From Parabacteroides sp. PH5-46 (GTDB lineage: Bacteria > Bacteroidota > Bacteroidia > Bacteroidales > Tannerellaceae), in assembly GCF_029892785.1 (NCBI RefSeq), contig NZ_JARXXA010000004.1, positions 124,001 through 188,000 of the forward strand: a stretch of 64,000 bases of DNA. The letters are read 5' to 3'. Every line of letters starts with the position of its first letter. The first letter of the stretch is position 1. The notes under the pieces were generated by a model that saw only the letters and a program-made list of their open reading frames with translations, made no database searches and was not told the origin of the DNA. A program made the position numbers and the translations under genes. Below are positions 17,370-25,156 of the stretch, piece after piece.

Positions 17370-19394
17370 ATGAAACAAAGAGTATTGAATCGATCATTCG
17401 CTTTTCGCTTTAAAAGATTTATGCGAAAAGGGTATGCCGCCTTCTGTAGTATGCACAAGGTGGTAAACATTGGAGTAGTAACCGGATGTGTGCTTGCGGC
17501 AACGCCCGTACAAACTACCAAAGCACAGGCAGTTGCCGGAGAACAACTACAGAAAGTATGGGAAGAGGAACTGGATGAGGTGATGGTAACGGCCTCACGC
17601 CTGGAAATGCCTCTTAGCCAGACAGCCAAGCTGGTTACTGTCATTACCAAAGAGCAGGTAGAGCAAGCGCCCGTCCAGAGTATCCAGGATTTATTAGTGT
17701 ATGTGGCTAATATAGATGTCATCCAGCGAGGAGGGCATGGTGTACAAGCCGACATCTCGATCCGAGGAGGATCATCCGACCAAAACGCAATACTACTGAA
17801 TGGAGTTAACCTTTCCAACCCTCACACCGGACATTACAGTTTCGATATCCCCATCAATCTTTCCGACATAGAACGTATAGAGATTATCCATGGCCCTTCA
17901 GCCTTGGTGTATGGTGCTAGCGCCTTCTCCGGGGGAATCAATATCGTTACCAAAAAGAATACCGATACCCGCTTGTATGCCAATGTAGAAGCAGGTATGC
18001 ACAAGCTCCGGGGTATAGAAGCAAGGGGCACTGCGCAGACAGGCATAGCTTCTCATAGTCTTTCCGTAGGTCATAGTGCTTCAGAAGGTTATATAGCCAA
18101 CAGTGACTATGACCTGTACAATGTGTTATGGCAAACCCGGATGAACTTACCGCAAGCCTCCAAACTGAACATACAACTGGGGTATAATGATAAAAAATAT
18201 GGTGCAAATACCTTTTACTCTGCTAAATACCCCAATCAGTATGATCAGACCAGCTCGTATGTAGGTTCCGTAAAAGGAGAGTTCGGCTCAAGCTTCAAAA
18301 TCGTACCCATCCTCTATTGGAACAGGCATCACGATCAGTTCGACCTGATAAAAGGAAGCGATACAGGCCGCAACTATCATCGGAATGACACCTATGGGGG
18401 CAACCTAATCTTTATCTATTCCTCGAAACTGGGCAATACCAGTCTGGGAGGCGAATTACGTAAAGAAGATATCATGAGTAGTGTATTGGGCAAGCCGATG
18501 GTGGAACCACATCGCAAATATAAAATGTATGATGATCGCACGAATACAAGTGTGGCTCTGGAGCATACCTACTCCCTGAAACGTTTGGTGCTCTCTGCCG
18601 GCCTTCTGATGAATCATAACACCTTGCTGAAAGGAAAATATAAATTTTATCCCTCTGTAAATGCAGCCTATCGTCCGGTAGACGAACTAAAAATCACGGC
18701 GTCATGGAGCAAATCAACCCGTATGCCAACCTTTACAGACCTTTATTATACCACCGAAACGCATAACGGAAATGAAGGTCTGAAACCGGAACGATCAGAA
18801 GCCTTAGACCTTGGCCTGAAGTGGGAACAGCCCCTTGTACAGGCTTACCTGACAGGCTTTTTTCTGTGGGGCAGAGACATGATAGACTGGGTAAAAGAAG
18901 ATCCCAGCGATCCCAAATGGGCTTCCTGGAATTTTACAAAAATAAATACACAAGGGATAGAGGCCGGCGTATGTTTCCGCCTGGCAGAGTGGTTGCCCGC
19001 TTTGGGTAAGACTTCGTCCTTAGCCCTGGATTACGCTCGCATGCATCAAACGTGTGATACCAAGGGTCTGATATCCAAATATGCACTCAACTATTTGCGG
19101 GACAAATTCACCACCCGTCTGAGTCATGATATATATAAAGGCCTGTCTGCCAGCTGGTATTTCCGTTTCCAACAACGCATGGGCACTTACGAGAAGTTTG
19201 AGCATTCAGAGAAAACAGGCGATCACCCATTCCCCGCCTTTTCCACCTTAGACCTTAAACTGGCCTACCAATACAAGGCAATCACCTTCCACCTCAACCT
19301 AAACAACCTCTACAATACCACCTATTTCGACCTGGGAAACATCCCCCAACCCGGCTTCTGGTTGACTGGCGGTATTAGTTGTAGTATTAACTAA
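17370..19394 (+). CDS. TonB-dependent outer-membrane receptor, BtuB-like
   Basis: 674 residues. An N-terminal secretion signal (VVNIGVVTGCVLAATPVQTTKAQA) follows an unusually long basic stretch, so the true start may be internal (Met about residue 19 or 28). A TonB-box-like segment DEVMVTASRLE is followed by the plug (QSIQDLLVYVANIDVIQRG, ISIRGGSSDQNAILLNGV, RIEIIHGPSALVYGASAFSGGINIVTKK), then a ~22-strand barrel ending in an aromatic strand. The family imports cobalamin, iron complexes or similar ligands across the outer membrane with energy from TonB. I see no cobalamin riboswitch upstream, so the ligand is open. A terminator follows. Confidence 0.9.
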   Translation: MKQRVLNRSFAFRFKRFMRKGYAAFCSMHKVVNIGVVTGCVLAATPVQTTKAQAVAGEQLQKVWEEELDEVMVTASRLEMPLSQTAKLVTVITKEQVEQAPVQSIQDLLVYVANIDVIQRGGHGVQADISIRGGSSDQNAILLNGVNLSNPHTGHYSFDIPINLSDIERIEIIHGPSALVYGASAFSGGINIVTKKNTDTRLYANVEAGMHKLRGIEARGTAQTGIASHSLSVGHSASEGYIANSDYDLYNVLWQTRMNLPQASKLNIQLGYNDKKYGANTFYSAKYPNQYDQTSSYVGSVKGEFGSSFKIVPILYWNRHHDQFDLIKGSDTGRNYHRNDTYGGNLIFIYSSKLGNTSLGGELRKEDIMSSVLGKPMVEPHRKYKMYDDRTNTSVALEHTYSLKRLVLSAGLLMNHNTLLKGKYKFYPSVNAAYRPVDELKITASWSKSTRMPTFTDLYYTTETHNGNEGLKPERSEALDLGLKWEQPLVQAYLTGFFLWGRDMIDWVKEDPSDPKWASWNFTKINTQGIEAGVCFRLAEWLPALGKTSSLALDYARMHQTCDTKGLISKYALNYLRDKFTTRLSHDIYKGLSASWYFRFQQRMGTYEKFEHSEKTGDHPFPAFSTLDLKLAYQYKAITFHLNLNNLYNTTYFDLGNIPQPGFWLTGGISCSIN

Positions 19395-19403
19395 AAAGCA
19401 AAT

Positions 19404-19436
19404 AAAAAGAGGCTATCGCAAGACAGCCTCTTTCTA
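19404..19436. terminator. Terminator between TonB receptor and SusD genes
   Basis: Arms AAAGAGGCT (19406-19414) and AGCCTCTTT (19425-19433) with a 10-base loop and flanking A/T runs, between convergent genes. Confidence 0.8.
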
Positions 19437-19483
19437 TTTATTTAGCTATTAATTTCTCTTGAAAAGAAATTAGATCTTTCCTA

Positions 19484-20902
19484 TCAATAATTCGGATTTT
19501 GTATTAAAATACTAGGAGCAAGGTCTATCTCATCTTGCGGGATTGGCAAAATCGTACGATAGTCGTCGTATTTTATTTCTCCGGCATTAGGATTAACCAC
19601 TGATTTCTTATTTCTCCAATAATCGAATGCCATGCTGTTTTCTGCAAACAATTCAACTCTGCGTTCGAACAGAATTTCATCCAATGTAATACTGCTTACA
19701 TCTGTATATCCGGTGATACGGTTTTTACGTAGTGTGTTAACGTAAGATGCTGCCTCTGCTGTACTGCCATTTTTCAAGGCTGCCTCTGCTGCAATCAGGT
19801 ATACATCAGCAAGACGAATAACCTTCGGACTGTTGGCATAAATGCTACCTTCACGTCCCGGATATTTTGCAGGATATACTCCCGGATTAGCCCCCTCCTG
19901 AGTTTCTGCTAACTGAGAGCGTACGTCTTCAGGATGATCCTGAAGGTAAGTAAGTAGTTCACCACCCTCTACAAAAGCACATTCTCCATAACCATCCGAG
20001 CTACAGTAATAGCCTAAAGAGTTACGTTGAGGGTTATAAAGACTAGTCACTGTCAGTTCAAACAAGGATTCGCTGGTGTAGGTTTGAGACCATACTTTAG
20101 TATATTCGTCAATGCTGTACAACTTGTAATCCGTATGAGCAATAACTGCTTTTGCATCGGCAAGAGCTGCAGCGTTGTTTCCATTATACAAATGAACCCT
20201 AGAACGTAAAGCAGTAGCTGCCCAATAGTTGATACGTCCGTTAGTAAGACCTTTACTTAAAAGAGGAAGCGCTGTTTCAAAATCTTTCAAAATTTGATCA
20301 TAGGTTTCCTTCAGAGTTGTTCTGGCTCCGATATAATCGGTCGCATAAACTTCTGTGGAAAGTACAATTCCCGAATTTGCAGCGTTTATATCAGCAGCAG
20401 AAGTAGGTGCATGACAGAATATTCTAGCCAATTCAAAATGTATCAAGGCACGCCATGCATACAATTCTCCTACATAGTTGTCATATTCTGTTTTTTCGTC
20501 ATTGGAAACTGTTAGGTTTTCTGCTGCTTCCAACGCTTTATTTACATTAGCCAATGCTTTGTAATGGAAGAAGTAAGCATCATATGGGATACCATCATAT
20601 TTAGTAACAGTATATCGTGAAAGTGGGCCCGCATGATTGTTGCTACTCAAGGCTTCAAAATCGCTACCTTTCAGATCTGCATAGATACCGTAATCAGATG
20701 CATAAGTCATACGGACTGTCTTGCTACTGTTATTGGTAGACAGGAAATAGGCAACACCATTAACAGCATTTCTCAAATCTGTAACAGTTGTAATAGCATC
20801 CTCAGATGGAAGTCCTGTAGATGGCGATTCCTCCAAGAAATCACTACAGGCAGTAAGCATTATACCAGCTATAATACTATATATAATATATACTTTTTTC
20901 AT
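19484..20902 (-). CDS. SusD/RagB-family nutrient-binding lipoprotein (partner of the silent SusC)
   Basis: 472 residues. The signal peptide ends in the lipobox LTAC, followed by the SusD-typical SDFLEESPSTG start. TPR-like helices and the C-terminal block RLADVYLIAAEAALKNG...VNTLRKNRITGY...ILFERRVELFAEN...YWR are characteristic of the family. SusD proteins form the surface lid over a SusC channel and capture glycans or peptides. The gene follows the N-terminally cut SusC by 18 bases. In the orientation seen here that SusC has no promoter or export signal, so this SusD is probably silent or very low until the upstream segment inverts. Confidence 0.93.
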   Translation of the reverse strand: MKKVYIIYSIIAGIMLTACSDFLEESPSTGLPSEDAITTVTDLRNAVNGVAYFLSTNNSSKTVRMTYASDYGIYADLKGSDFEALSSNNHAGPLSRYTVTKYDGIPYDAYFFHYKALANVNKALEAAENLTVSNDEKTEYDNYVGELYAWRALIHFELARIFCHAPTSAADINAANSGIVLSTEVYATDYIGARTTLKETYDQILKDFETALPLLSKGLTNGRINYWAATALRSRVHLYNGNNAAALADAKAVIAHTDYKLYSIDEYTKVWSQTYTSESLFELTVTSLYNPQRNSLGYYCSSDGYGECAFVEGGELLTYLQDHPEDVRSQLAETQEGANPGVYPAKYPGREGSIYANSPKVIRLADVYLIAAEAALKNGSTAEAASYVNTLRKNRITGYTDVSSITLDEILFERRVELFAENSMAFDYWRNKKSVVNPNAGEIKYDDYRTILPIPQDEIDLAPSILIQNPNY

Positions 20903-20920
20903 AAAATTATCTGCTTATAA

Positions 20921-23785
20921 TTAAAACTCGAAATTCAAACCAAATACGAATGATTTAGTCAATGGTGTATCTGTCTGACGATATCCATTGATGTCTACAT
21001 CAGGATCTACATTGTCTGTTGCACAATAGATTAGGAACGGGTTGTTTGCCTTGAAATAAACGCGCAAATTATTTACATAACGCTTAGATATAGGCAGTGT
21101 ATATCCAAAAGTAATATCTCTCATACGAATATTATCGGTAGAAAGAATGGTACGAGATGAGAAACGGTCGGAACGATAAGGATTACCATAAATAGGTTTC
21201 GGATGATCAACTACATCACCTGGTTTCGTCCAATAATTTCCGGCAACTTCTTTATTCATATTGAAACTACCAATTCGTACCCCATCACTATATGTTAGGA
21301 AATAACCGGTATAGTCAAACATACTAGCTCCGGTTTGGAAAGAGAACATAAAAGAAAGGTCGAAGTTCTTATATTTAAACATATTAGTCATACCTCCCAT
21401 TACATCGGGTAATGCTTTGCCTACAACAGTAGGTTTTGCTTTAGAGTAAGCGTTTGTAACATTACCATCTTTTACAGTTTGCCCTTCAATAACGGCATCA
21501 CGGCTGTTTAAAGTAGGATCAATATAGAACTCGCCTAAACCTGTTTCCGAGTTTACTCCTAGCCATTGTGGCAAGTTAAAAGTATGCATTGATTCTCCTT
21601 CACGTAACAGATACATATTTCCATCACCATACATAACATCGTTTCCACCAGGTAATTTAGTAATTTCACTGTTCATAAAACTCAGGTTGAAGTTCGTAGA
21701 CCATGTGAAATCTTTTGTATGGATGTTTGTAGAATTTATGGTTATTTCCACACCGTTGTTCTTCAACTCACCCATATTCTGGATATTGGAAGCAAATCCG
21801 GTTACGATAGAGGTAGGAACAGAGAATAACAGGTCGGTTGTTTGCTTGTTGTAGTATTCTACAGACAAGGTTACCCGGTCGTATAGTGTCCAGTCGAAAC
21901 CAACATTGAAACTCTTAGACTTTTCCCAGCCCAGTTTTGTGTTTCCGGCATTTCCCCAGTAAATAGCACTTTCGTCTCCATATCCACCACTAAAAGAATA
22001 AGTGGCAAGGTTAGAGTAGAAACCTGTTGGCAGGTTACCATTTGTACCATAAGAAAGGCGAAGTTTCAAATCTGTAAATAACGGGTTGTCTGACAGAAAA
22101 CTTTCTGCACTAACGCGCCATGCACCAGCTACCGACCAGAAGTTTGCCCAACGATTGTCGGCTCCCAGACGGGAAGAACCATCTCTACGGAAACTACCTG
22201 ATAGATAGTATTTATTGTCATAGTCATAGTTTGCATTTGCTAGATACGACATAATGTTAGCCGCATAAGTTGAACTGGAAACTCCTCTTGGTTGGCCATT
22301 TACCAACTCAGGAAGTTTATCTGTTGAATACTTATCTGCAGACATAGAGGTATACAAAAGATCACGTGCTTCAACTTCATAACCTACTAATGCGCGTACA
22401 TTATGTTTGTCGAAACTTTCTGTATAATTAAGAGTTGAAGACGAAGTAATCGTTTTATTTGCGAAATTTGTACGATATCCTAAACCTCCTAATGCTGCTC
22501 CATTCACACTTTCAGGAGCCCAAAATTCACGTTCTTTGTTATCAACGTAATCATATCCAAAGATTGTTTTAGCTGAAAAGCCATATGGCAAAGTGACTTC
22601 TGCTTCCAGGTTAGTCAAGCTACGCAACATATCAGAGCTAACGGTTTCTGCTTTCGGACCACTTTTCTGTCCCAACATTAAGTTAGGGTTTGATACATTG
22701 GGGTTTAAACTTACATTAGAGTTATAAGAACCATCTTCCAATTTATTAACAGCTGTGGGATCCAATGAGAATATCATAGACAATGGAGCCGAGGTGCCAA
22801 ATCCTTGAGATTGGTCATTTTGGTCACGAAAACCTTCAGTGTTAGTAAACGAAAGCATCTGACGCACACCAAAACGCAACCAGTCTTTTGCATAATGATC
22901 CAAATTGATACGTCCGCTAAAACGCTCAAATTCACTGCCTTTTACAACACCTTTATTTTTGTTGTAACCCAAACCTGTATAGAATTTTGTTTTGTCGCTA
23001 CCGCCGCTTATAGATATCTGGTGATCAGTAGTCATACCATTCCCGTAGATTTCATCTCTCCAGTTCGTATTGTTGTTGCTGTCATAATTCCAGAAAAAGT
23101 CAGGAGTATCCCGATCAGCAAGAGCAGCTGCATCAGTTTCCGACTGTCCCCGATAAGCATAATAGTTCTTGATACCATGCCAATAATACTCTTTCATATC
23201 TTTAGCACTCATTGGGTGGTATTGGCTACCAACTGCTATATTGGTCCATCCGGTTTCCATATTATAAGAAACCTTGGTTTTTCCTGATTTTCCCTGTTTA
23301 GTAGTAATGATAATTACACCGTTTGCAGCACGCGAACCATAAAGAGAAGCAGCGGCAGCATCTTTAAGAATAGTCATACTTTCAATATCTTCCGGGTTCA
23401 AAGAAGAAAGCATTGATTGCGATTTCAAACCTGAAGAAAGGTTAGCAACATCATCAGTAATAGCAACTCCATCAATAACATATAAAGGTTGATCGGATGC
23501 ACTATACGAACTAATACCTCTAATAAGAATACGTTGGTTTGATCCCGGGTTACCTGTAGAACCTCCGATGTGTACACCGGCTACCTTACCCTGTAATGAT
23601 TTTACCAATGATTCTTTTTGAGTGGAAACATCAGCAGCACTTAAATTAGAAGCCGAACCTGTAAACGAAGCTTTCTTGACAGTACCGTAAGCTACTACCA
23701 TCACTTCGTCAAGTGCCTGGGCACTTGTGCTTAATGTTACCTGAACATTTGCCCGAACCGCTACTTCCTGCGACTCCATTCCCAC
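20921..23785 (-). CDS. SusC/RagA-family TonB-linked outer-membrane protein, 5'-truncated silent form
   Basis: 954 residues from a nominal GTG at 23785, but this is not a natural start: there is no signal peptide and most of the N-terminal carboxypeptidase-regulatory-like domain is missing. In the same frame the coding sequence continues upstream through the 49-bp repeat (VPSSARTLVVSYVGME) to a TGA near 23835 without an ATG. Present are the TonB-box-like LDEVMVVAYGT, the plug (RILIRGISSYSASDQPLYVIDGVAI, SLNPEDIESMTILKDAAAASLYG, ANGVIIITTKQG) and a full barrel to LNFEF. Inversion of 23775-25392 would join it in frame to the promoter, signal peptide and first 75 residues of the other SusC, giving 1029 residues. 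Intact downstream, so I treat it as a silent cassette and not a decayed gene. Confidence 0.92.
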   Translation of the reverse strand: MGMESQEVAVRANVQVTLSTSAQALDEVMVVAYGTVKKASFTGSASNLSAADVSTQKESLVKSLQGKVAGVHIGGSTGNPGSNQRILIRGISSYSASDQPLYVIDGVAITDDVANLSSGLKSQSMLSSLNPEDIESMTILKDAAAASLYGSRAANGVIIITTKQGKSGKTKVSYNMETGWTNIAVGSQYHPMSAKDMKEYYWHGIKNYYAYRGQSETDAAALADRDTPDFFWNYDSNNNTNWRDEIYGNGMTTDHQISISGGSDKTKFYTGLGYNKNKGVVKGSEFERFSGRINLDHYAKDWLRFGVRQMLSFTNTEGFRDQNDQSQGFGTSAPLSMIFSLDPTAVNKLEDGSYNSNVSLNPNVSNPNLMLGQKSGPKAETVSSDMLRSLTNLEAEVTLPYGFSAKTIFGYDYVDNKEREFWAPESVNGAALGGLGYRTNFANKTITSSSTLNYTESFDKHNVRALVGYEVEARDLLYTSMSADKYSTDKLPELVNGQPRGVSSSTYAANIMSYLANANYDYDNKYYLSGSFRRDGSSRLGADNRWANFWSVAGAWRVSAESFLSDNPLFTDLKLRLSYGTNGNLPTGFYSNLATYSFSGGYGDESAIYWGNAGNTKLGWEKSKSFNVGFDWTLYDRVTLSVEYYNKQTTDLLFSVPTSIVTGFASNIQNMGELKNNGVEITINSTNIHTKDFTWSTNFNLSFMNSEITKLPGGNDVMYGDGNMYLLREGESMHTFNLPQWLGVNSETGLGEFYIDPTLNSRDAVIEGQTVKDGNVTNAYSKAKPTVVGKALPDVMGGMTNMFKYKNFDLSFMFSFQTGASMFDYTGYFLTYSDGVRIGSFNMNKEVAGNYWTKPGDVVDHPKPIYGNPYRSDRFSSRTILSTDNIRMRDITFGYTLPISKRYVNNLRVYFKANNPFLIYCATDNVDPDVDINGYRQTDTPLTKSFVFGLNFEF

Positions 23786-23823
23786 ATACGAAACTACTAG
23801 AGTTCTTGCGGAACTTGGTACAT
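23775..23823 (-). repeat. Recombination repeat, left copy (inverted)
   Basis: 49 bp; read on the minus strand it equals 25344-25392 except for one base (Ser codon TCG here, TCT there). A further 11 identical bases (CAGGAAGTAGC) follow after a 4-base mismatch. It encodes the last codons and stop of the recombinase in one frame and the silent SusC in another. Confidence 0.93.
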
Positions 23824-24822
23824 TTTTTCGAGGTCACGGATGATTGTCATATCCATGATTTTTCCATATATTTCTGTGGTTTTGACGCTTTTATGACCTA
23901 ATAGTTTTTGTACGGTAGTGATGTGGGCTCCTTTATATAAAAGTAAAGTGGCATTTGTGTGTCTGGCTGTGTGAAAGGTGATTTTTTTTATACCGGACAA
24001 ACGGGCAATCTCTTGTAATTGTTTATTAATATTAGAGTTAGCATTGCTATTTATATTAAAGAAGTTTGGTTCATCCATGTATTTATTATAAATAGCAACA
24101 GCTTTTCCGTTAAACAACAAGTAAATAGGCAAACGAGTATCTGTATCGGTTTTTGTCGAAGAAAAAAACAACCATAATTTGCCGTCAATATATCGGAAAT
24201 TCTGGGTTCTGATCCTAGATGCATCAGAGAAGCGCAAGCCTGTATAACAGCAGAATAAGAACATATCCAAGCACCTTCTCAAGCCTTTCTTAGCACTCAA
24301 ATCTATCTGTTCCAGTCTATATAGTTCTTCGGGGCTGAGATGAATCTTTGGACTTTCAACACTTCGTATTTGATATTTCCTGAATGGGTTTCTATTCATA
24401 TCAAACAAGTCTTTCTTAATTGCCAGATTTATGTAGCGCTTTAGGTGTCTCATGTGTTTTGCTATTGTGTTTCTATGGTATTTTCGATGAATGAGAAAAT
24501 TTTCAAAATCACATAGAAAATTATAGCTTAATTCACTGAGGATTAGATTGTTTTGAAATAAACGTATTATAGATAATGTTGAATAATGATTTTTCTTTGT
24601 CGAATTTTTCAAATGGCTTTCATCTATCTCTTTCTTCATAAAATCGGTGAATAATAATTGAGATACATTGTTGATTATCTGCAGATCATCGAGATTGTAA
24701 CATTCACCATTGAATATCATTTCGAGGTCTTTCTGCTCCAATTCCACTTGTATCAGAGCTTTTCCATCCTCGTTGAGTAGTTTTTTTTGATTAAAGACCA
24801 GTTTGTAAATAACTTTTTTCAT
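23797..24822 (-). CDS. Tyrosine recombinase, likely invertase of the SusC switch
   Basis: 341 residues. An N-terminal SAM-like DNA-binding region spans about 55-150 and the catalytic domain about 165-341. The full catalytic set is visible: R197 (TGLRFSD), K224 (SSTKTD), H284 and R287 (FHTARHT), H310 (LLGHKS) and Y319 (TTEIYG). The size and motifs fit the Bacteroidetes phage-integrase-like family that drives phase inversion. The last eight codons and the TAG stop are encoded inside the left 49-bp repeat, so the protein is unchanged when the segment flips. It is transcribed away from the active SusC, from a shared divergent region. An integrative-element role is less likely because no other mobile genes surround it. 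Confidence 0.93.
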   Translation of the reverse strand: MKKVIYKLVFNQKKLLNEDGKALIQVELEQKDLEMIFNGECYNLDDLQIINNVSQLLFTDFMKKEIDESHLKNSTKKNHYSTLSIIRLFQNNLILSELSYNFLCDFENFLIHRKYHRNTIAKHMRHLKRYINLAIKKDLFDMNRNPFRKYQIRSVESPKIHLSPEELYRLEQIDLSAKKGLRRCLDMFLFCCYTGLRFSDASRIRTQNFRYIDGKLWLFFSSTKTDTDTRLPIYLLFNGKAVAIYNKYMDEPNFFNINSNANSNINKQLQEIARLSGIKKITFHTARHTNATLLLYKGAHITTVQKLLGHKSVKTTEIYGKIMDMTIIRDLEKMYQVPQEL

Positions 24823-25156
24823 AAATGAGTATAATTTATATTTCGGAATGTATTACGTGAAGAAACAATTATTTCCCAAATATGTCAAATTGATTCAATT
24901 TGTTTTCTATTTTAATCAATTTGATTAATATTAGATATATTACTGTATTTTAAGTCTTTTTGAACAAATATTTATTGAATAATATGAAAATACCATAGAG
25001 CTTGATATTTTTTTTTAGAAATATAACCTTAAATAACTTAGTTTCTTATTTGGATTTATCATTTTTTTGTCTTTTATTTGCATTTGTTTCATTTATTTAG
25101 TGAACAAAATATTGGTGCAAATTAGTATTCGTATGTTAAACAAAAAAAGTGTGTCT
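24823..25156. other. Divergent promoter region inside the invertible segment
   Basis: 334 very AT-rich bases between the recombinase start and the SusC start. I find no exact TAnnTTTG box on either strand. It contains a perfect 11-bp inverted repeat (24885-24895 and 24914-24924). Both the recombinase and whichever SusC is connected must be transcribed from here. Confidence 0.6.
24885..24924. promoter_or_regulatory. Inverted repeat, candidate operator
   Basis: TCAAATTGATT and its exact reverse complement AATCAATTTGA separated by 18 bases, with a partial third copy (TTGATTCAATTTG) overlapping the left arm. It sits 63 bases upstream of the recombinase start, so it could control the recombinase, the SusC genes or both. 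Confidence 0.5.

Noticed and set aside
17300-17818. 172-codon open frame on the minus strand
   Set aside because: It lies opposite the start of the BtuB-like receptor gene, whose plus-strand reading has full TonB receptor motifs; the antisense protein has no recognisable features.
23797-24822. Recombinase as the integrase of an integrated mobile element
   Set aside because: No phage, plasmid or transfer genes lie around it, no tRNA attachment site is seen, and the matching inverted repeats in the two SusC genes explain it better as a local inversion enzyme.
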